From: Brachynemurus nebulosus
Taxonomy: Eukaryota > Arthropoda > Insecta > Neuroptera > Myrmeleontidae
NCBI GenBank assembly: GCA_035578155.1
Contig: JAPWDM010000001.1
Coordinates: forward strand, 83,404,650-83,468,649
Reading direction: 5' to 3'
Length of the DNA: 64,000 bases
The notes beneath the pieces were generated by a model that saw nothing but the letters and a program-made list of their open reading frames with translations, was not told the DNA's origin and ran no database searches. This document shows positions 49,801 to 61,925 of this stretch, one piece after another. The position numbers and the translations under genes are program-made. Position 1 is the stretch's first letter. Every line of letters begins with the position of its first letter.

Positions 49801-50487
49801 GTTGACTCTGATAGAGGATTTGATTCAATTAGGTTTAGACAATTTTGTGACCGTTACAACATACAGTTACACATGACATCTGTAAGAAGTTCAAATTCGA
49901 ATTCCCCAATTGAACGTTTCCATTCAACCCTATTAGAAACTTATAGATTAATTCATAATGATCCTGAAAATAAAGAAATGATACCGGAACAAAAATTAAT
50001 AACAGCTATATTTACTTATAATAATTCCATTCATTCAACCACAAAACATACACCATTCGAATTATTCTTTAGCCGTAAATACGATATTAGTTTAAAACCT
50101 AATAGAAATGACATTAACGGAAAACGACAAGAACTATTTGACAAAGTATACGACCATGTACAAAGGAAGAAACATGAAAAAATAATTAAACTAAACATTA
50201 ATAGAGACGAACCATTAGCCTACACACCCGGTACTAACGCTTATCTCACTGAAAATCCACATAATAACAAAATTCATTCAAAATTTAAACAAATTAAAGT
50301 AAGTAAGGACAATAGAGTTACAATTTTAGACAATAAAAATAGGAAACTAAATAAACAAAAATTAAAACGACCACTCAAATTACAGGACGATGTTAACGAC
50401 GACGATAGCGAAAATAGAGATCCTAGATCAGACGAACAACCCAGGAATCTTGATAATAACCCTAGGCCAGGCCCGAGTTATCAATAA
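46831..50487 (+). CDS. pol: Pol (protease, RT, RNase H, integrase), errantivirus B
   Basis: About 1218 codons in the -1 frame to gag, with no ATG needed because it is made as a Gag-Pol fusion. Counting from 46852, the protease motif VDTGAS is at about residues 34-39. RT carries the [13 protein letters not shown] block and YMDD at about 446-449. RNase H is near 590-700 (TTDASN, IEKELLA, TDHKPLTW, NADALSR). Integrase has the H-H-C-C zinc region near 860-905, then Asp (HADIFF), Asp (TVDSDRGF, about 984) and Glu (SPIERFHS, about 1020). No stop or frameshift is seen. The 3' end overlaps env by about 98 nt. Confidence 0.95.
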   Translation, partial: RFKFSTCLEQQFGYLDLNSHGNTLPYIHIKSPTGKNLKFLVDTGASNSFLSPEHVNINHTTTIEPIEIKAVLNTYYLDKKITIPMFKEFNQPNDTLDFLIFKFHQYFDGLIGLDTLRKINANIDINNKLLKTKNSKLKLLSKPNFMSGKYLTEPFSKTLVKLPIDIQSGEFILKNTYIENKFLIPEGIYSANDWHFVCPVINLTNKKQLLFVEQPLKAEILNHELIQFKENQISPQSQNSNNRIDNLIRVDHLNKEEKQKIINLCRQYDDIFHQEGQDLSFTNEIKHHINTKDDIPIYTKSYRYPQIHKEEIRKQIDSLLKQGIIRPSYSPWSSPIWIVPKKTDASGKKKWRLVVDYRRLNEKTIDDKYPLPNITDILDKLGRCMYFTTLDLASGFHQIEVHSKDIPKTAFSVDNGHYEYLRMPFGLKNAPSTFQRVMDNVLRDLQGTVCFVYMDDIIVFSTSLDEHITNLQKVFDKLRKANLKIQLDKSEFLHKEVAFLGHIVSSEGVKPNPDKIKAILNFPLPKTPKEIKSFLGLLGYYRKFIKDFAKITKPLTQCLRKGEEIKITPEYIQTFETCKKLLTDEPVLAYPDFEKEFNLTTDASNIAIGAILSQGPIGKDRPICYASRTLTKSEQNYSTIEKELLAIVWATKYFRPYLFGRKFKIITDHKPLTWLMSLKDPNSKLVRWRLKLEEFDYTIIHKSGKSNTNADALSRVIIPELNVNETNSNTSTHVTQHTTDSNTVHSADEDDTSYIRISENPLNDFGQQIILEKRLKMAHRKSKILFRTKKRQTFQIPDNNDEIFIEIFRQFIPTKKFVAVYCTNDELFNKFQEIYHQYFSQGRQFKIVRCTKFLEDVEDDEEQDRIISDYHKSSNHRGINETLAHLKRTYYFPNLKSKITYYINNCKICQENKYDRRPPKQKFQLTQTPKQPLEIAHADIFFVDKLMIFTIIDKFSKFAQGYILPSRNSIHLIEAFSKFIASYGRPTMLTVDSDRGFDSIRFRQFCDRYNIQLHMTSVRSSNSNSPIERFHSTLLETYRLIHNDPENKEMIPEQKLITAIFTYNNSIHSTTKHTPFELFFSRKYDISLKPNRNDINGKRQELFDKVYDHVQRKKHEKIIKLNINRDEPLAYTPGTNAYLTENPHNNKIHSKFKQIKVSKDNRVTILDNKNRKLNKQKLKRPLKLQDDVNDDDSENRDPRSDEQPRNLDNNPRPGPSYQ
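46837..46843 (+). promoter_or_regulatory. -1 ribosomal frameshift site between gag and pol
   Basis: The heptamer A AAT TTT lies in the gag frame exactly as X XXY YYZ requires. The pol frame has a TGA at 46828-46830 and opens at 46831, only 6 nt before the heptamer. The gag stop is at 46874-46876, so the shift must happen in this 45-nt window. The same heptamer is kept in errantivirus A. A downstream RNA structure was not tested. Confidence 0.8.
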
Positions 50488-51955
50488 CTTCGACCACTAC
50501 ATTCATATTATTAACTTAGAAAATTATAAAGAAAATTTAAGTAACATAAAGAAATCAATTAATATTATTTCACAAAAATTCCCCAATAAAGAATTTGAGG
50601 ATGTACTCCGTTTAAAATTTCAAGAATTAAATAAAAATCTTCAGATCCTCCTACCAAGAAAAATAGTAAAGAGGGGCTTGATCGATGCAATGGGAACGCT
50701 TATCAAACAAATTACAGGTAATATGGACCATAACGACGCTTTGGAAATAAATAAACATATTGAAACATTAAAATTAAATCAAAATAATATAGTTACTCAA
50801 TTAAACACACAAGTTAGCATAAATTCACAGATGATCGCACGATTTGAAAACATTACAAAACACATAAATAATCAACAAATTACAATCAATAATTATTTGC
50901 AATCATTATCGAAGAATATCGATTCAAAAGAAAAATATGATTTCAAATTTGTACAATATTTATATAGAATAAATTTTAATATGGGAATACTTAATGAACA
51001 TATTAAAGAAATAATACAAGCAGTAAATTTGGCAAAACTTAACATAATAGCAGGACCAATTCTACTCCCAAACGAATTAAAATATGCGTATAAATCTTTA
51101 ACCAAACAGGGAATACCTATAAGATCCTATGAACAAGTCTATGAATTCCTTAAATTACAAGCATACTACAATGATACTAACATAATTTTCAATATAAAAA
51201 TACCAAATTTCTATCCTGATACCTATCGGTTAAACCATTTAGAATCCTTACCAAATAAAAACTTAAAATCCATAAAATTCCTTAAACCCTATACGGTTTC
51301 CAATGAGTATGAATTGTACGAGATTGACACAGAGTGTCCCAGAATAGAGAACATCTACATATGCCAGTTCAAGAACAAGGGAACCAAGTTGAAAAATTCA
51401 AAGTGCCTGGGAAGCCTGCTACTTAACCAGCCATCAACATGCGACTACGAGGACTTCAACAATATCACGGAAATCAAACAAATTTACAATAATCATATCA
51501 TCATTAAAAATTCATTCGATACGAACATCAGTTCAACGTGCGGTATCACCAATCGAAAAATTATGGGAACTATCCTGATTTACTTCGAAAATTGTTCCGT
51601 TACCATTAATGGAGTAGCATACGAAAATATAATACAAAACACCGAAAAATTATATCTACTGCCTACATACAATCTTCCAGTCAAGACGTCGAACATTCAA
51701 GAAAAATTGGACTTAGCCAAATTAAGAAACTTTCATTTGGAAAATCGGCAGAAGATTGAATTACTGCAATATCATAACAACGTTCATACACCGGCAACTT
51801 ACCTCATGGTTTTGGCAACCATAGCAATCATCACTGGGTTAATAATCCACTACATTAAGAAGAATAAAGAAGAGAATCCGGCAATCCAAGTAAACTACGA
51901 ACCCACAGCGCCGTCCAGAGAAGTGAAACTTCTATGGCCACCGCTTCAATCTTAG
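50390..51955 (+). CDS. env: Env (baculovirus F-like fusion protein), errantivirus B
   Basis: 521 codons in a third frame. The first ~33 codons overlap pol. Env-like similarity to copy A starts near 50488, so the true mRNA is probably spliced and a signal peptide would come from an upstream exon; none is visible here. A dibasic furin-type site lies near residues 90-95 and is followed at once by a Gly-containing hydrophobic fusion-peptide-like stretch. Then come a predicted coiled-coil region, a Cys-rich part, one membrane segment near residues 468-490 and a short tail. This order matches the F-like Env of insect errantiviruses, which lets some members leave the cell. No stops are seen. Confidence 0.9.
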   Translation: MLTTTIAKIEILDQTNNPGILIITLGQARVINNFDHYIHIINLENYKENLSNIKKSINIISQKFPNKEFEDVLRLKFQELNKNLQILLPRKIVKRGLIDAMGTLIKQITGNMDHNDALEINKHIETLKLNQNNIVTQLNTQVSINSQMIARFENITKHINNQQITINNYLQSLSKNIDSKEKYDFKFVQYLYRINFNMGILNEHIKEIIQAVNLAKLNIIAGPILLPNELKYAYKSLTKQGIPIRSYEQVYEFLKLQAYYNDTNIIFNIKIPNFYPDTYRLNHLESLPNKNLKSIKFLKPYTVSNEYELYEIDTECPRIENIYICQFKNKGTKLKNSKCLGSLLLNQPSTCDYEDFNNITEIKQIYNNHIIIKNSFDTNISSTCGITNRKIMGTILIYFENCSVTINGVAYENIIQNTEKLYLLPTYNLPVKTSNIQEKLDLAKLRNFHLENRQKIELLQYHNNVHTPATYLMVLATIAIITGLIIHYIKKNKEENPAIQVNYEPTAPSREVKLLWPPLQS

Positions 51956-51963
51956 GAGGGAGG
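51955..51963 (+). other. polypurine tract of errantivirus B
   Basis: GGAGGGAGG directly adjoins the 3' LTR and follows the env stop. It would prime plus-strand DNA synthesis. Confidence 0.8.
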
Positions 51964-52339
51964 AGTAACATCCTGTACAATATGGACATCCTATATATAA
52001 AATAATTGCTTATTTTGCTAATTCATATCTATATTTTAATTGTTATCTTATAAAATGCTAATTTTGCACAATCTTTAATTTCATTGTTTTAATTATAATT
52101 TTGATACATTGTAATAATTTAAAATATCATGTTTCTTTCCTGGAACCACCAACTCTGAGTGATTATTCTAGAACAATCATAAAAAGATATAAATAGAGGA
52201 ATCTCACAAAAGAAGTCAGTCTTGTTGCGTCAATTTAAAGATATTGGATCACTCCGTGTTGGTACAAAAGCATATTGTACTTTAATTTGGGATAATAAAA
52301 TTTTTTAAAAACTCAAATTATCATCTCGATAATTTAACT
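51964..52339 (+). repeat. 3' LTR of errantivirus B
   Basis: 376 bp, seen as identical to the 5' LTR. It ends AACT, followed by ATATATATA, matching the ATAT at the left flank. Confidence 0.95.
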
Positions 52340-52350
52340 ATATATATATA

Positions 52351-52809
52351 GCGTACTCTTTATATGCCACATGCTAGTACGTACAGAGTACATGTAGAAT
52401 ACTTTGATGGACGCACGTTAACCTAACTTTCGTCAGCAGCTGAATGACTGAGGCAACAAATTTTTCAGAATATTCTGTGAGGTAACAAATTCAATTGAGT
52501 TTTTCCTGGAATCAAGTTTTGCTTAATTTTACAAAAAAGCCCCATTATAGTAAAAATTAGAAATTTTAAGTGTGAATTTCAATTAGTGAAACGTGAATCG
52601 TTATCATATTGCTACTACTTCGATTCATCAAAAATGAAGCCAGTTTTGGAATTAGAAATTGGATACATATGATATAGGTAAGAAAACGGAGTCGCCTTGC
52701 TTTTAACTACCACGTTTCAACTACTTTTTCGTATAGGTAAGAAAAGGGGATCGCCTTGCTTTCAACTACCATGTTTCAACTACTTTTTCAAGGTCACCTT
52801 TTCACTTCT
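52351..52809 (+). repeat. left inverted arm of the 5.0-kb element
   Basis: Matches the complement of 56859-57361. It carries two tandem 59-bp units (from about 52674 and 52733) with CGCCTTGCTTT and GTTTCAACTACTTTTTC blocks, and a CAGAATATTCTG palindrome near 52470. The right arm has about 38 bp of extra sequence at 57061-57099. Confidence 0.85.
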
Positions 52810-52811
52810 GT

Positions 52812-53008
52812 TACCAAGGAGAGTACAAAGAGAATTGCAATGTGATTGTGGATAATGATAAAACAGTTGGAACTGATGATTGCTTAACATGGCTAAATTC
52901 GAATGTTAGAATTAAAAACAACAAATAACAAATTTGTCTGCCAAATAACTAGTCCCGGAGTCAATAAACAAATTGGTAATCACATCACTGACTTTATCGT
53001 CGTCATTA
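52812..53008 (+). pseudogene. inverted fragment of the Rep-like gene
   Basis: About 195 bp read on the plus strand resembles the minus-strand gene around 56090-55880 ([20 protein letters not shown], then the TWLNSN region). It has small insertions and stops. It directly follows the left arm, so the left side is a deleted second copy in opposite orientation. Confidence 0.8.
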
Positions 53009-53009
53009 T

Positions 53010-54715
53010 AAGCTAAATTATAGGCGCTTTCAGTTAAATTTAAGCATGACTCATTACTTAGGAATTTAAGGAATTCCAGTGCTACAACTTTAAGAAAACG
53101 TTTGTCTTAGGTAATAGCATAATTTCTATGGATAAAATATACTAAAAGTGTTTCTGATAATGTTATTGTTTTACAATAACCAATTAGAAAATAGAATTCG
53201 ACAACCGAACAATTCAAAATTTAAAAAAAATTATATATACCTATTTAAATTAATAAAATTAATCATAAAACTTATTGAATTAAAATGTATTTCTTTACAT
53301 TCAAATATACTATTTTTTTATTAAAATTAGAGTGACATAGTTTTTTCTGAAATAAAAAGCTTAATTAAAGTCAGAATCTTCTTAGCATTTTTATGTCTTT
53401 GGCCATTTTGGCTATGTAGATGATGTAGATGCCGTTTGATGTGACTTTTTTTTACCTTTTATAGCATCTTTTTGTTATCACTACTGAGTTCATTTTAATT
53501 TTGCATTATTTTTGAAAATCTACGGTTTTAAAATACTTAAAACTTTAAACATAATTTAATAATACATATGCATTTGATAAGACTGATTTTGGCAGCCAGT
53601 CATAACAGTAATTTTAATTTACTAATAAAATTCAAAATTAGTAAAATAAGGTGAATTTTCAACAAAAAAAACTGTAATTATAAAATACAAGTATAGGTTT
53701 TAGACATATAGTTATATGATAAAACGTTAACGATTTTCTAAAATAAGTACTGCACAAACCAAGAATATGGTCAATAATTAGTAAAACCCTACGTACTTTC
53801 TCAATAAATTAATATAAAACTTATCATATTCGACAAATTATATTAAGAATTAAATGAAACAAAACATACTTTTTATTTTAACTTTATTTTAAAAACAGTA
53901 ATACAAAATTTACTGATATGAGGTTATGTTACAAAAACAAACCAATATGAAATAGTACAAAATATAAATTTTTATTAATCACTAATAATTATACAGTATT
54001 ACAAAACTAAAAAAATTCACTGGAATACAAAATGTTTATTAATCAGTTCGAAAAACACACAAAATTTTACCACAAACGTACAAAATCAAAAATGTATCTA
54101 TTTATACACTATTATCGAATACGGATACACAATTTACTATAATTTTTAATAATCTTAACAGTAAGAAATAAACAGTTTTTAAAATATATAAATAAAAACA
54201 TAACACGAATTTTAAAAATAAAGACACTTTCGCCGACCATTATTTCGTAAATATATTCCAACTTTCAAACAATTAAAACTATGTACATACAATAGAAATA
54301 ATCTCTTTGAATTTTTTGATTGTTGTCAAACTTAACGAAATAAAGAAAAAAGTTCGAATAAAAAACGATACAGCTAAATAAATTTTAAAGTTACAATTAA
54401 CAAAGTCATTTATTTTAAAAAATAATGCAATTTACCTTTTAATTTTAATAAGAAGAGGTATTAATAAAAAAATCGAACTTTTTTAAAAAACTGAAAACTG
54501 CCAACGCTTTCAGCAGTAGATTTAAATATGTAAAACGTAAACATAAGAATCGGCAAACGTTTTTGACGTTTCTGGACGTCTCCTATACAAATACATTGGA
54601 ACATTCCTTCTTAGCTTTATCTCTTTCATTATTGCAATTGCGTATATTTTAAATCTGCACTTTGTTTTTAGAAAAGAATGGAAGATTGATTTGTTTCGAA
54701 TATAATATCACTTGA
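53010..54715. other. non-coding interior of the 5.0-kb element
   Basis: AT-rich sequence, no reading frame of note and no internal repeat that I could delimit. It may be the 3' untranslated part of the gene plus a spacer. Confidence 0.45.
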
Positions 54716-56750
54716 TCAATTGTAACTGAAATACAGTATACTAATATTTTCCCATATTTCCGAGTAAACTGTTACTTTCTTTATTTTTTCAAATGAGTGA
54801 TCATTAAATGTAGTAACTGTATTAGTTTTAAATGTCATAAACGGCTCTTCAATTTGTAAAAGGATTAAATCCCTTCCATTATATGGAATAATAAAGTATC
54901 CATTGTCTTTAAGTTTTTCCCTGGTGTCATAAATATTTATAAACCAATTTTTAAAGTATCCTTTTAAGAAATAAACGCATTTATTTCCATATTTTTCTGC
55001 GAGGACTCCCACATAGGGGTATTTTCCCTTTTTATTAACAGTAAATGCGAAAATATTATAAATTCCAGTTATATCCAAATTCTGCCATTCTGCGTTGTTT
55101 CTCTAGCAAATGTTTATATTCTTCTTTTATAGCGACGGTTTTTTCCAAATACTCTATTTTTCTTTTCTTCAAATCTATTTCTTCCAGCTCTAGTTTTCGT
55201 TTTCTTGCTGATATTACATAAACTGGTAGTACCGGTTCTATTTCCTTAATTGTATATGGAGTCAATTTGTTAGTTATATTGGTTCTTTTCCTTAGGACTT
55301 GCGGAATTACATTATTAGTTTTGATTGGTCCAGTGTACTCAATACTTATATCTTTCGAGATCGTGGAAAAAACTGTCCTGGATTTAGAGAAAAATGTTCC
55401 TTCATTTTTAATATAGCATTTTTGTATAATACGTATGTTACTTTTGTCAGTAGCATCTTCCACAATTTCTATATAATTAATAGGTAAGCAATTAAAACTA
55501 AACGCAGAGATGCAGTAATTAATTACTTTATTTCTAGTTTCCGAATTATGTGGTAGCTTAATTTGTAATCCAGTCAACTTTTTGGTGTTTTTGTTTTCCC
55601 AATATAAATACTGCAAAAGATTATTAAACACGAGGCAACAGCTGTTCTGTAACTCTCCGTCAATTTTGTCCACATTTTGGCAATCGAAACAGAATATATT
55701 GGCGCATTTTGGAAGTAGCTTTTACTATCTTCTAATAACGTTAAGCAATCTTCTAATGGATTAAATGTATTTTCAATCTTATAATAATTTCCAATATTAT
55801 AGTTATATATTGTTGCTTCCAACCTTGTAACTCCGTGTTCCTTAGCCAATAGAGATGAAAATGTTTCGTTTAATCGCATATCTGGACAACTGATAAAGTC
55901 AATGATGTGATTACCAATTTGTTTATTGACTCCGGGACTTGTTATCTGGCAGACAAATTTGTTATATATTTTAATTCTAGCATTTGAATTAAGCCATGTT
56001 AAGCAATCAATTCCAACTGTTTTATCATTATCCACAATTACATTGCAATTCTCTTTGTACTCTCCTTGGTAACAGAAGTTGCAATTATTCGTTAAAAACT
56101 GACACATTTCTATCTTGTTAAATATTCCCGCAAAATGTTGTCTTATGTCCAAATCTAAAAGATAGTAGTCGTCCACTTTAAGTTGATTTAAAATGTTTGG
56201 CAGTTCTTCCAGCAGAGTCTCTACCTTAACATCCGCTAGTCCCACTTTATACGGAATACATATTGGATTTATATATTTTTTATTAATATTTTCCATTTCT
56301 TCCTTCCCAATAATTTCTTTAACTCCTTTTGCCATTTCATTTTCACTTTGTAAAAGAAAAGGTAGTTTTGTTTTTACTGCATGTCTTGCAGAAATAAATT
56401 TAGAAAATTTTCCTTGTAAGTAACTATTAAAAGCACCACATATTTCTTTTTTCGCAACAAAACTGTTTTCCTTTAGCACTCGTTCTTCCGCATATCACTC
56501 AATTCCGAATATCACTTATTTTCACAAGCATTATATTGTCACAAAAAGGTTCTGTAATTGGTGTTAGCAGTTTTAAATTGCTGTTGGACAATAGCTTTTC
56601 TTCTTCTGTATAATTTATATTCCCGACATCAGTAATCAGATTGTTGTTATCCAAATTTTCCAACAATAACCATAAACCAAACCTCAGGTTAATTGGTCTT
56701 AATTTATTTCCAAACAACTGAGAAATACTATACATTTTAGAGGAGCTCAT
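54716..56750 (-). pseudogene. transposon-borne protein with Rep-like motifs, frameshifted
   Basis: Four overlapping or abutting frames follow each other: 56750-56499, 56479-55574, 55673-55056 and 55078-54716. Together they would cover about 670 residues, so the gene is one frame broken by about three small indels. The start ATG at 56750 follows a TATA-type box (56808-56815). The second frame holds [18 protein letters not shown], then [11 protein letters not shown] and, 40 residues later, [13 protein letters not shown]-x-K motif followed by an R-(L/F)-E strand resembles phage/plasmid rolling-circle initiators (gene II and Rep_trans types). The third frame ends in a Lys/Glu-rich helix, and the fourth has a compact alpha/beta look. 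Clear HUH residues were not identified, so function is a hypothesis. Confidence 0.5.
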
Positions 56751-56807
56751 CTTCACTCTTTCAACTACCGTTAATAACTAACTAAAAACATAAAATTCCA
56801 CTACATA

Positions 56808-56815
56808 TATTTATA
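56808..56815 (-). promoter_or_regulatory. TATA-type box before the Rep-like gene
   Basis: TATAAATA on the minus strand, about 58 bases upstream of the ATG at 56750 and just inside the right inverted arm. Confidence 0.5.
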
Positions 56816-56858
56816 TTGGTCGGGCGCAAATATTAGCGACGAAAGCCGAAAACATCCG

Positions 56859-58242
<1,384 letters not shown>

Positions 58243-58252
58243 TAAGCCTTCC

Positions 58253-58402
58253 CCCTACACGAAGGGTATAATATACGTATCTCAATCCTGAAAGGATTGG
58301 CTTAGAACGTTCCAAAAACCGCTACTAACATACATAATACACAGCAAACAAACAGAAATCTAATAACCACCTAACCAATAAACAACACTATTATGACACA
58401 CC
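58253..58402. repeat. inverted copy of repeats A and B before LINE ORF2
   Basis: Complement of about 39658-39830: block A (GGATTGGCTTAGAACGTTCC) then block B (CAGCAAACAAACAGAAATCT). It marks the right edge of whatever entered the LINE between ORF1 and ORF2. Confidence 0.75.
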
Positions 58403-58609
58403 AAACCCACAATACTCAGCCTGGGAGTTTAATCTTCACCACCTTTAATACGAGTAGCTTGATGGGTGAGTTAAAGCAACTAGAAGGACTTATAGACTTA
58501 AACAAAATGACAATACTGGTAGTTGAACTCAACAAACAACTAAGACAGTGTACAACTGAATATGAAAAATTCATAACAATGTTTAATTTCGCTTAAAATA
58601 ACTTTAACG

Positions 58610-60887
58610 ATGGACCTTAGACTGGGACACTGGAATTGTAAAGGACTACAACCTAAACTAACAGAACTAAAACAATTTATACAAGAAAAAAATCTAGACA
58701 TAATAACACTTAATGAGACGAAACTAACTGACCACAATAAAATTAAAATTAGAAACTACACCACCATAAGACAAGACGGCACTGCACATGGCGGGGGTGT
58801 AGCAATCCTAATAAAAAAAAGGAATAAATTATCAACGCATGAATACAATTAACCAGATAGAAAACATCAGTTTAAAACTAAAAAAAGATCTCTGTTTGGT
58901 TGCAGTATACAATTATCCAAACCACGAAATTACTAACGACGAACTTGACTGGAAATCATTCAAACAGACACTAGACTCGAAAATACAAATCAACAAAAAC
59001 ATAGGACTTGACAACCTAGAATAAGAAACCACAAAACTTACAGAAGCAATAACCTATGCAAAAGAATTACACACTGAAAAAATACAACTGAACACAAGAA
59101 AAGACAAACTAAGTGACGAGACAAAAAATCTAATAAAACTGCGAAATATGGCCAGAAGACTATTCCAAAGAACAGGCAATAGAGACCACAAAACTACAAT
59201 AAACCGTTTGAACAGACTAATAAAGGCTAACATCACTGTAGAGGTTTGGATTAAATAAACAGTGAGGAAAACTCTTGGAGAACCTCAATGTCTAGGATAA
59301 TTCCTTATGGAGGATGACTAAAGCATTAAGGAGACCCAGAGAGCAAATTTCCACTTTAACAGACAATAACAAGACGTACTTTACTGACCAAGAGAAAGCC
59401 GAACTTATTGCAAACACTCTAGAAAAAATACAATCGAACGACAAGCTATCTGAAAAAGAAAACTTAGGACACAATCAAAGAATTTTTGGAAGTGACAATT
59501 AGAGACTACAAAATGGATGAAAAAACAAAAAATAAATTAAAAACTAACCCTCAAGAAATACGTGACATTATAAAAACTTTACCGAACAACAAAGCACCTG
59601 GACCGGATCAAATAGACAACAAAATATTAAAAAAATTATCAAAAAAAGCAATTATCCAGTTAATGCATATAATAAACGCAATTATTATAAACGGGTATTT
59701 CCCCAAGCAATGGAAAATTGCAATAGTAATACCGATACCAAAACCAGAAAAGGACCTGACAAAACCTACTAATTACAAACCAATAAGTCTACTAAACTGG
59801 CGAAATTGACTGAAAAAATCATAGTAAAAAGAATAAATGACTACAACAGCAACAACCAAATACCAATAGCCGAACAGTTTGGATTTAGACCGAGACATAA
59901 CACGACTATGCAAGTTACTCGGCTGACAAAAGACATAAACGATAACTTTAACAAGAATAACGTGACTTCACTTGTACTTATAGACACAGAAAAAGCCTTT
60001 GACACAGTATGGACGGACGGACTAATATATAAACTAATAACATACGGATTCCCGCTCTACCTAATCAAACTACTAAACGACTATCTACGTGACAGAAAAT
60101 TTAAAGTAAATATCAATAACAAATACTCGGAAACTAAAATGACAAAGGCGGGAGTTCCCCAGGGATCTGTACTGGGACCGAGCATGTTTACATTATTCAT
60201 AAACGACATTCCAAAGTTTGCAAAAACTAAAATAGCCATGTTTGCGGACGATACTGCTATCTATGCACATTCGTTCAACGCTCAAGTGGCAACAAAACAA
60301 ACGCAAATACATGTTGACATGATATGCGAGTATGCTCGGGACTGGAAGATCAGACTGAACGAAACGAAGACTGAACACATAATACATACAAGAAAATTTA
60401 CGAACGTCAAAGTATACACGCCACTGACTATTAATAACCAAAAAATATCACAGAAAAACGTTGTAAAGTACCTTGGAGTGGACCTGGACAAACGACTCAA
60501 CTTTCATGAACACATTAAAAAGGCGCTAAAAAAAGGATCTAGTGCCCTTCATGCATTGTATTCACTACTAAACGCCAAGAGTAAATGAATTAAAGAAATA
60601 AAAGGATGATGTATACTGCAATAATCCGACCAATCATAACATACGCCGCTCCTGTATGGTGTCAAACTAAAAAGACTAACCTACTAAAACTACAAAGACT
60701 TCAAAATAAGATACTTAGACTGGTTCTGGGCCAAGACAGATATGCAAGAATACGAGACCTATATCTAGACTCGGACATACAATTACTGACTGACTACATC
60801 GAACAAACGACTAGAAAATTCTACGACAAACAGACACAAGGAAGTACGTTGACATCACAACTAGTTTGCCCAGAGCTCACCCATTAA
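58610..60887 (+). pseudogene. Jockey-like LINE ORF2 (endonuclease-RT), broken
   Basis: ORF2 normally encodes an APE endonuclease and a reverse transcriptase. The start (58610-58852) has the endonuclease opening LRLGHWNCKGL and LNETKL. The frame then shifts (58839-59024), and the endonuclease core with its catalytic Asp-Asn and Asp-His motifs is missing, an internal deletion. RT follows in two frames (59486-59809 and 59806-60588): NNKAPGPDQIDN, PISLLNW, EQFGFRPRHNTTMQ, GVPQGSVLGPSMF and the catalytic FADD. The C-terminal part (60606-60887) has RPIITYAAPVW. Stops and shifts make it inactive. ORF1 of the same family lies at 38343. Confidence 0.88.
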
Positions 60888-61013
60888 GTAAAACATAAAA
60901 ATTATAAATAATTTTGTAAATATTGTAAATCATTTCCTATAAATAATGTATATATTTGATTGTAAATAGTGTAAATAAAATTAGTCTTAAAGTTTAAATA
61001 AAAAGAAATAAAA
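60888..61013 (+). other. 3' end of the LINE with poly-A-like tail
   Basis: Short untranslated stretch with AATAAA-type signals near 60973 and 60997, ending in TAAATAAAAAGAAATAAAAA. This is the likely 3' terminus of the LINE. Confidence 0.65.
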
Positions 61014-61248
61014 AAGGTTTTTTCCAGTTTTTCCTTTATAAAATAAAACAAAATATCACAATATAACAAAAATGATCAAATACCAAAATAAAAATTTGCG
61101 TCAAACACTTGTATATATTAAACGTAATATTTAAGAATGAAAGCGCTTAGCGCTATTAATCTTTAATGTAAGAACTTACTGTAAATATTTATTGTTAATA
61201 TCAATTGTAACCATTTAACATATATGTAATAAAGCAATTTTGAAGGTT

Positions 61249-61925
61249 GAAGGTTCGATTTCGAGTGACTGCAAGTAATTACTATTTTTTTTTTAAATTT
61301 GGTTAATTAAATATTAAAATTAATAAATTTCAAAAATAAATAATTATTTCTAACAATAAATATCATAAGTTAAAATATAATTGTATTTTTTTTTAATTCG
61401 TAACTATTTACTGAATACTTTTTTAATAAGTAATTTGGCTTTTTTCTAAACAGGTAAATAATAAAATTACCAAAACCATTTTGAAATTAAAAAAATTGAG
61501 AATTTTATTGATTATAAATTTACTTATTATATACATGAACCGGAATGATAATTTTCATGTTCATGTACAAAATCGTCTTTTATCAACTGTGTAAGATGCG
61601 AAAATATTTTCTGTTTTGAATGTTTTTATAAAAATTATTATTCCGGTTCTTGTATATATAATTATAAGTAAATTTATAACTAAAAAATGGTTTTAGTAAT
61701 TTTCTTATTTACCTGTTAAAAAAAAAAAAAAAAAAATTATTAAAAAGTATTCAGTAAATGGTTACGAATTTAAAAAAAAATACAATTATATTTTAATTTA
61801 TGATATTTATTGTTAGAAATAATTATTTATTTTTGAAATTTATTAATTTTAATATTTATTTAACAAAATTAAAAAAAAATAACAATAATAATACTTACAG
61901 TCAGTTGGAATCGAACCCGTGCACT
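61249..61925. repeat. ~680-bp fold-back repeat ending in tRNA B-box-like sequence
   Basis: The arms (about 61249-61555 and 61625-61925) are inverted near-copies, sharing for example TTAACAATAAATATC-like and GAACCGGAAT-like blocks. The outer ends read GGTTCGATTTC on the left and, inverted, GGTTCGATTCC on the right. The right arm runs into the tRNA-like repeat at 61905-62170, so the left arm begins within a second tRNA-like end. Confidence 0.75.

Larger units (their letters stand above)
44791..52339 (+). mobile_element. errantivirus B, apparently intact gag-pol-env LTR element
   Basis: 7549 bp: two 376-bp LTRs that look identical base for base, a tRNA-Ser-type primer site, three long uninterrupted frames (gag, pol, env), a polypurine tract and TA-rich flanks (target in ATAT). 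This is the layout of insect errantiviruses (Metaviridae; 17.6, 297, gypsy). Identical LTRs mean a very recent insertion. Whether it is mobile or infectious cannot be judged from sequence alone. Confidence 0.95.
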
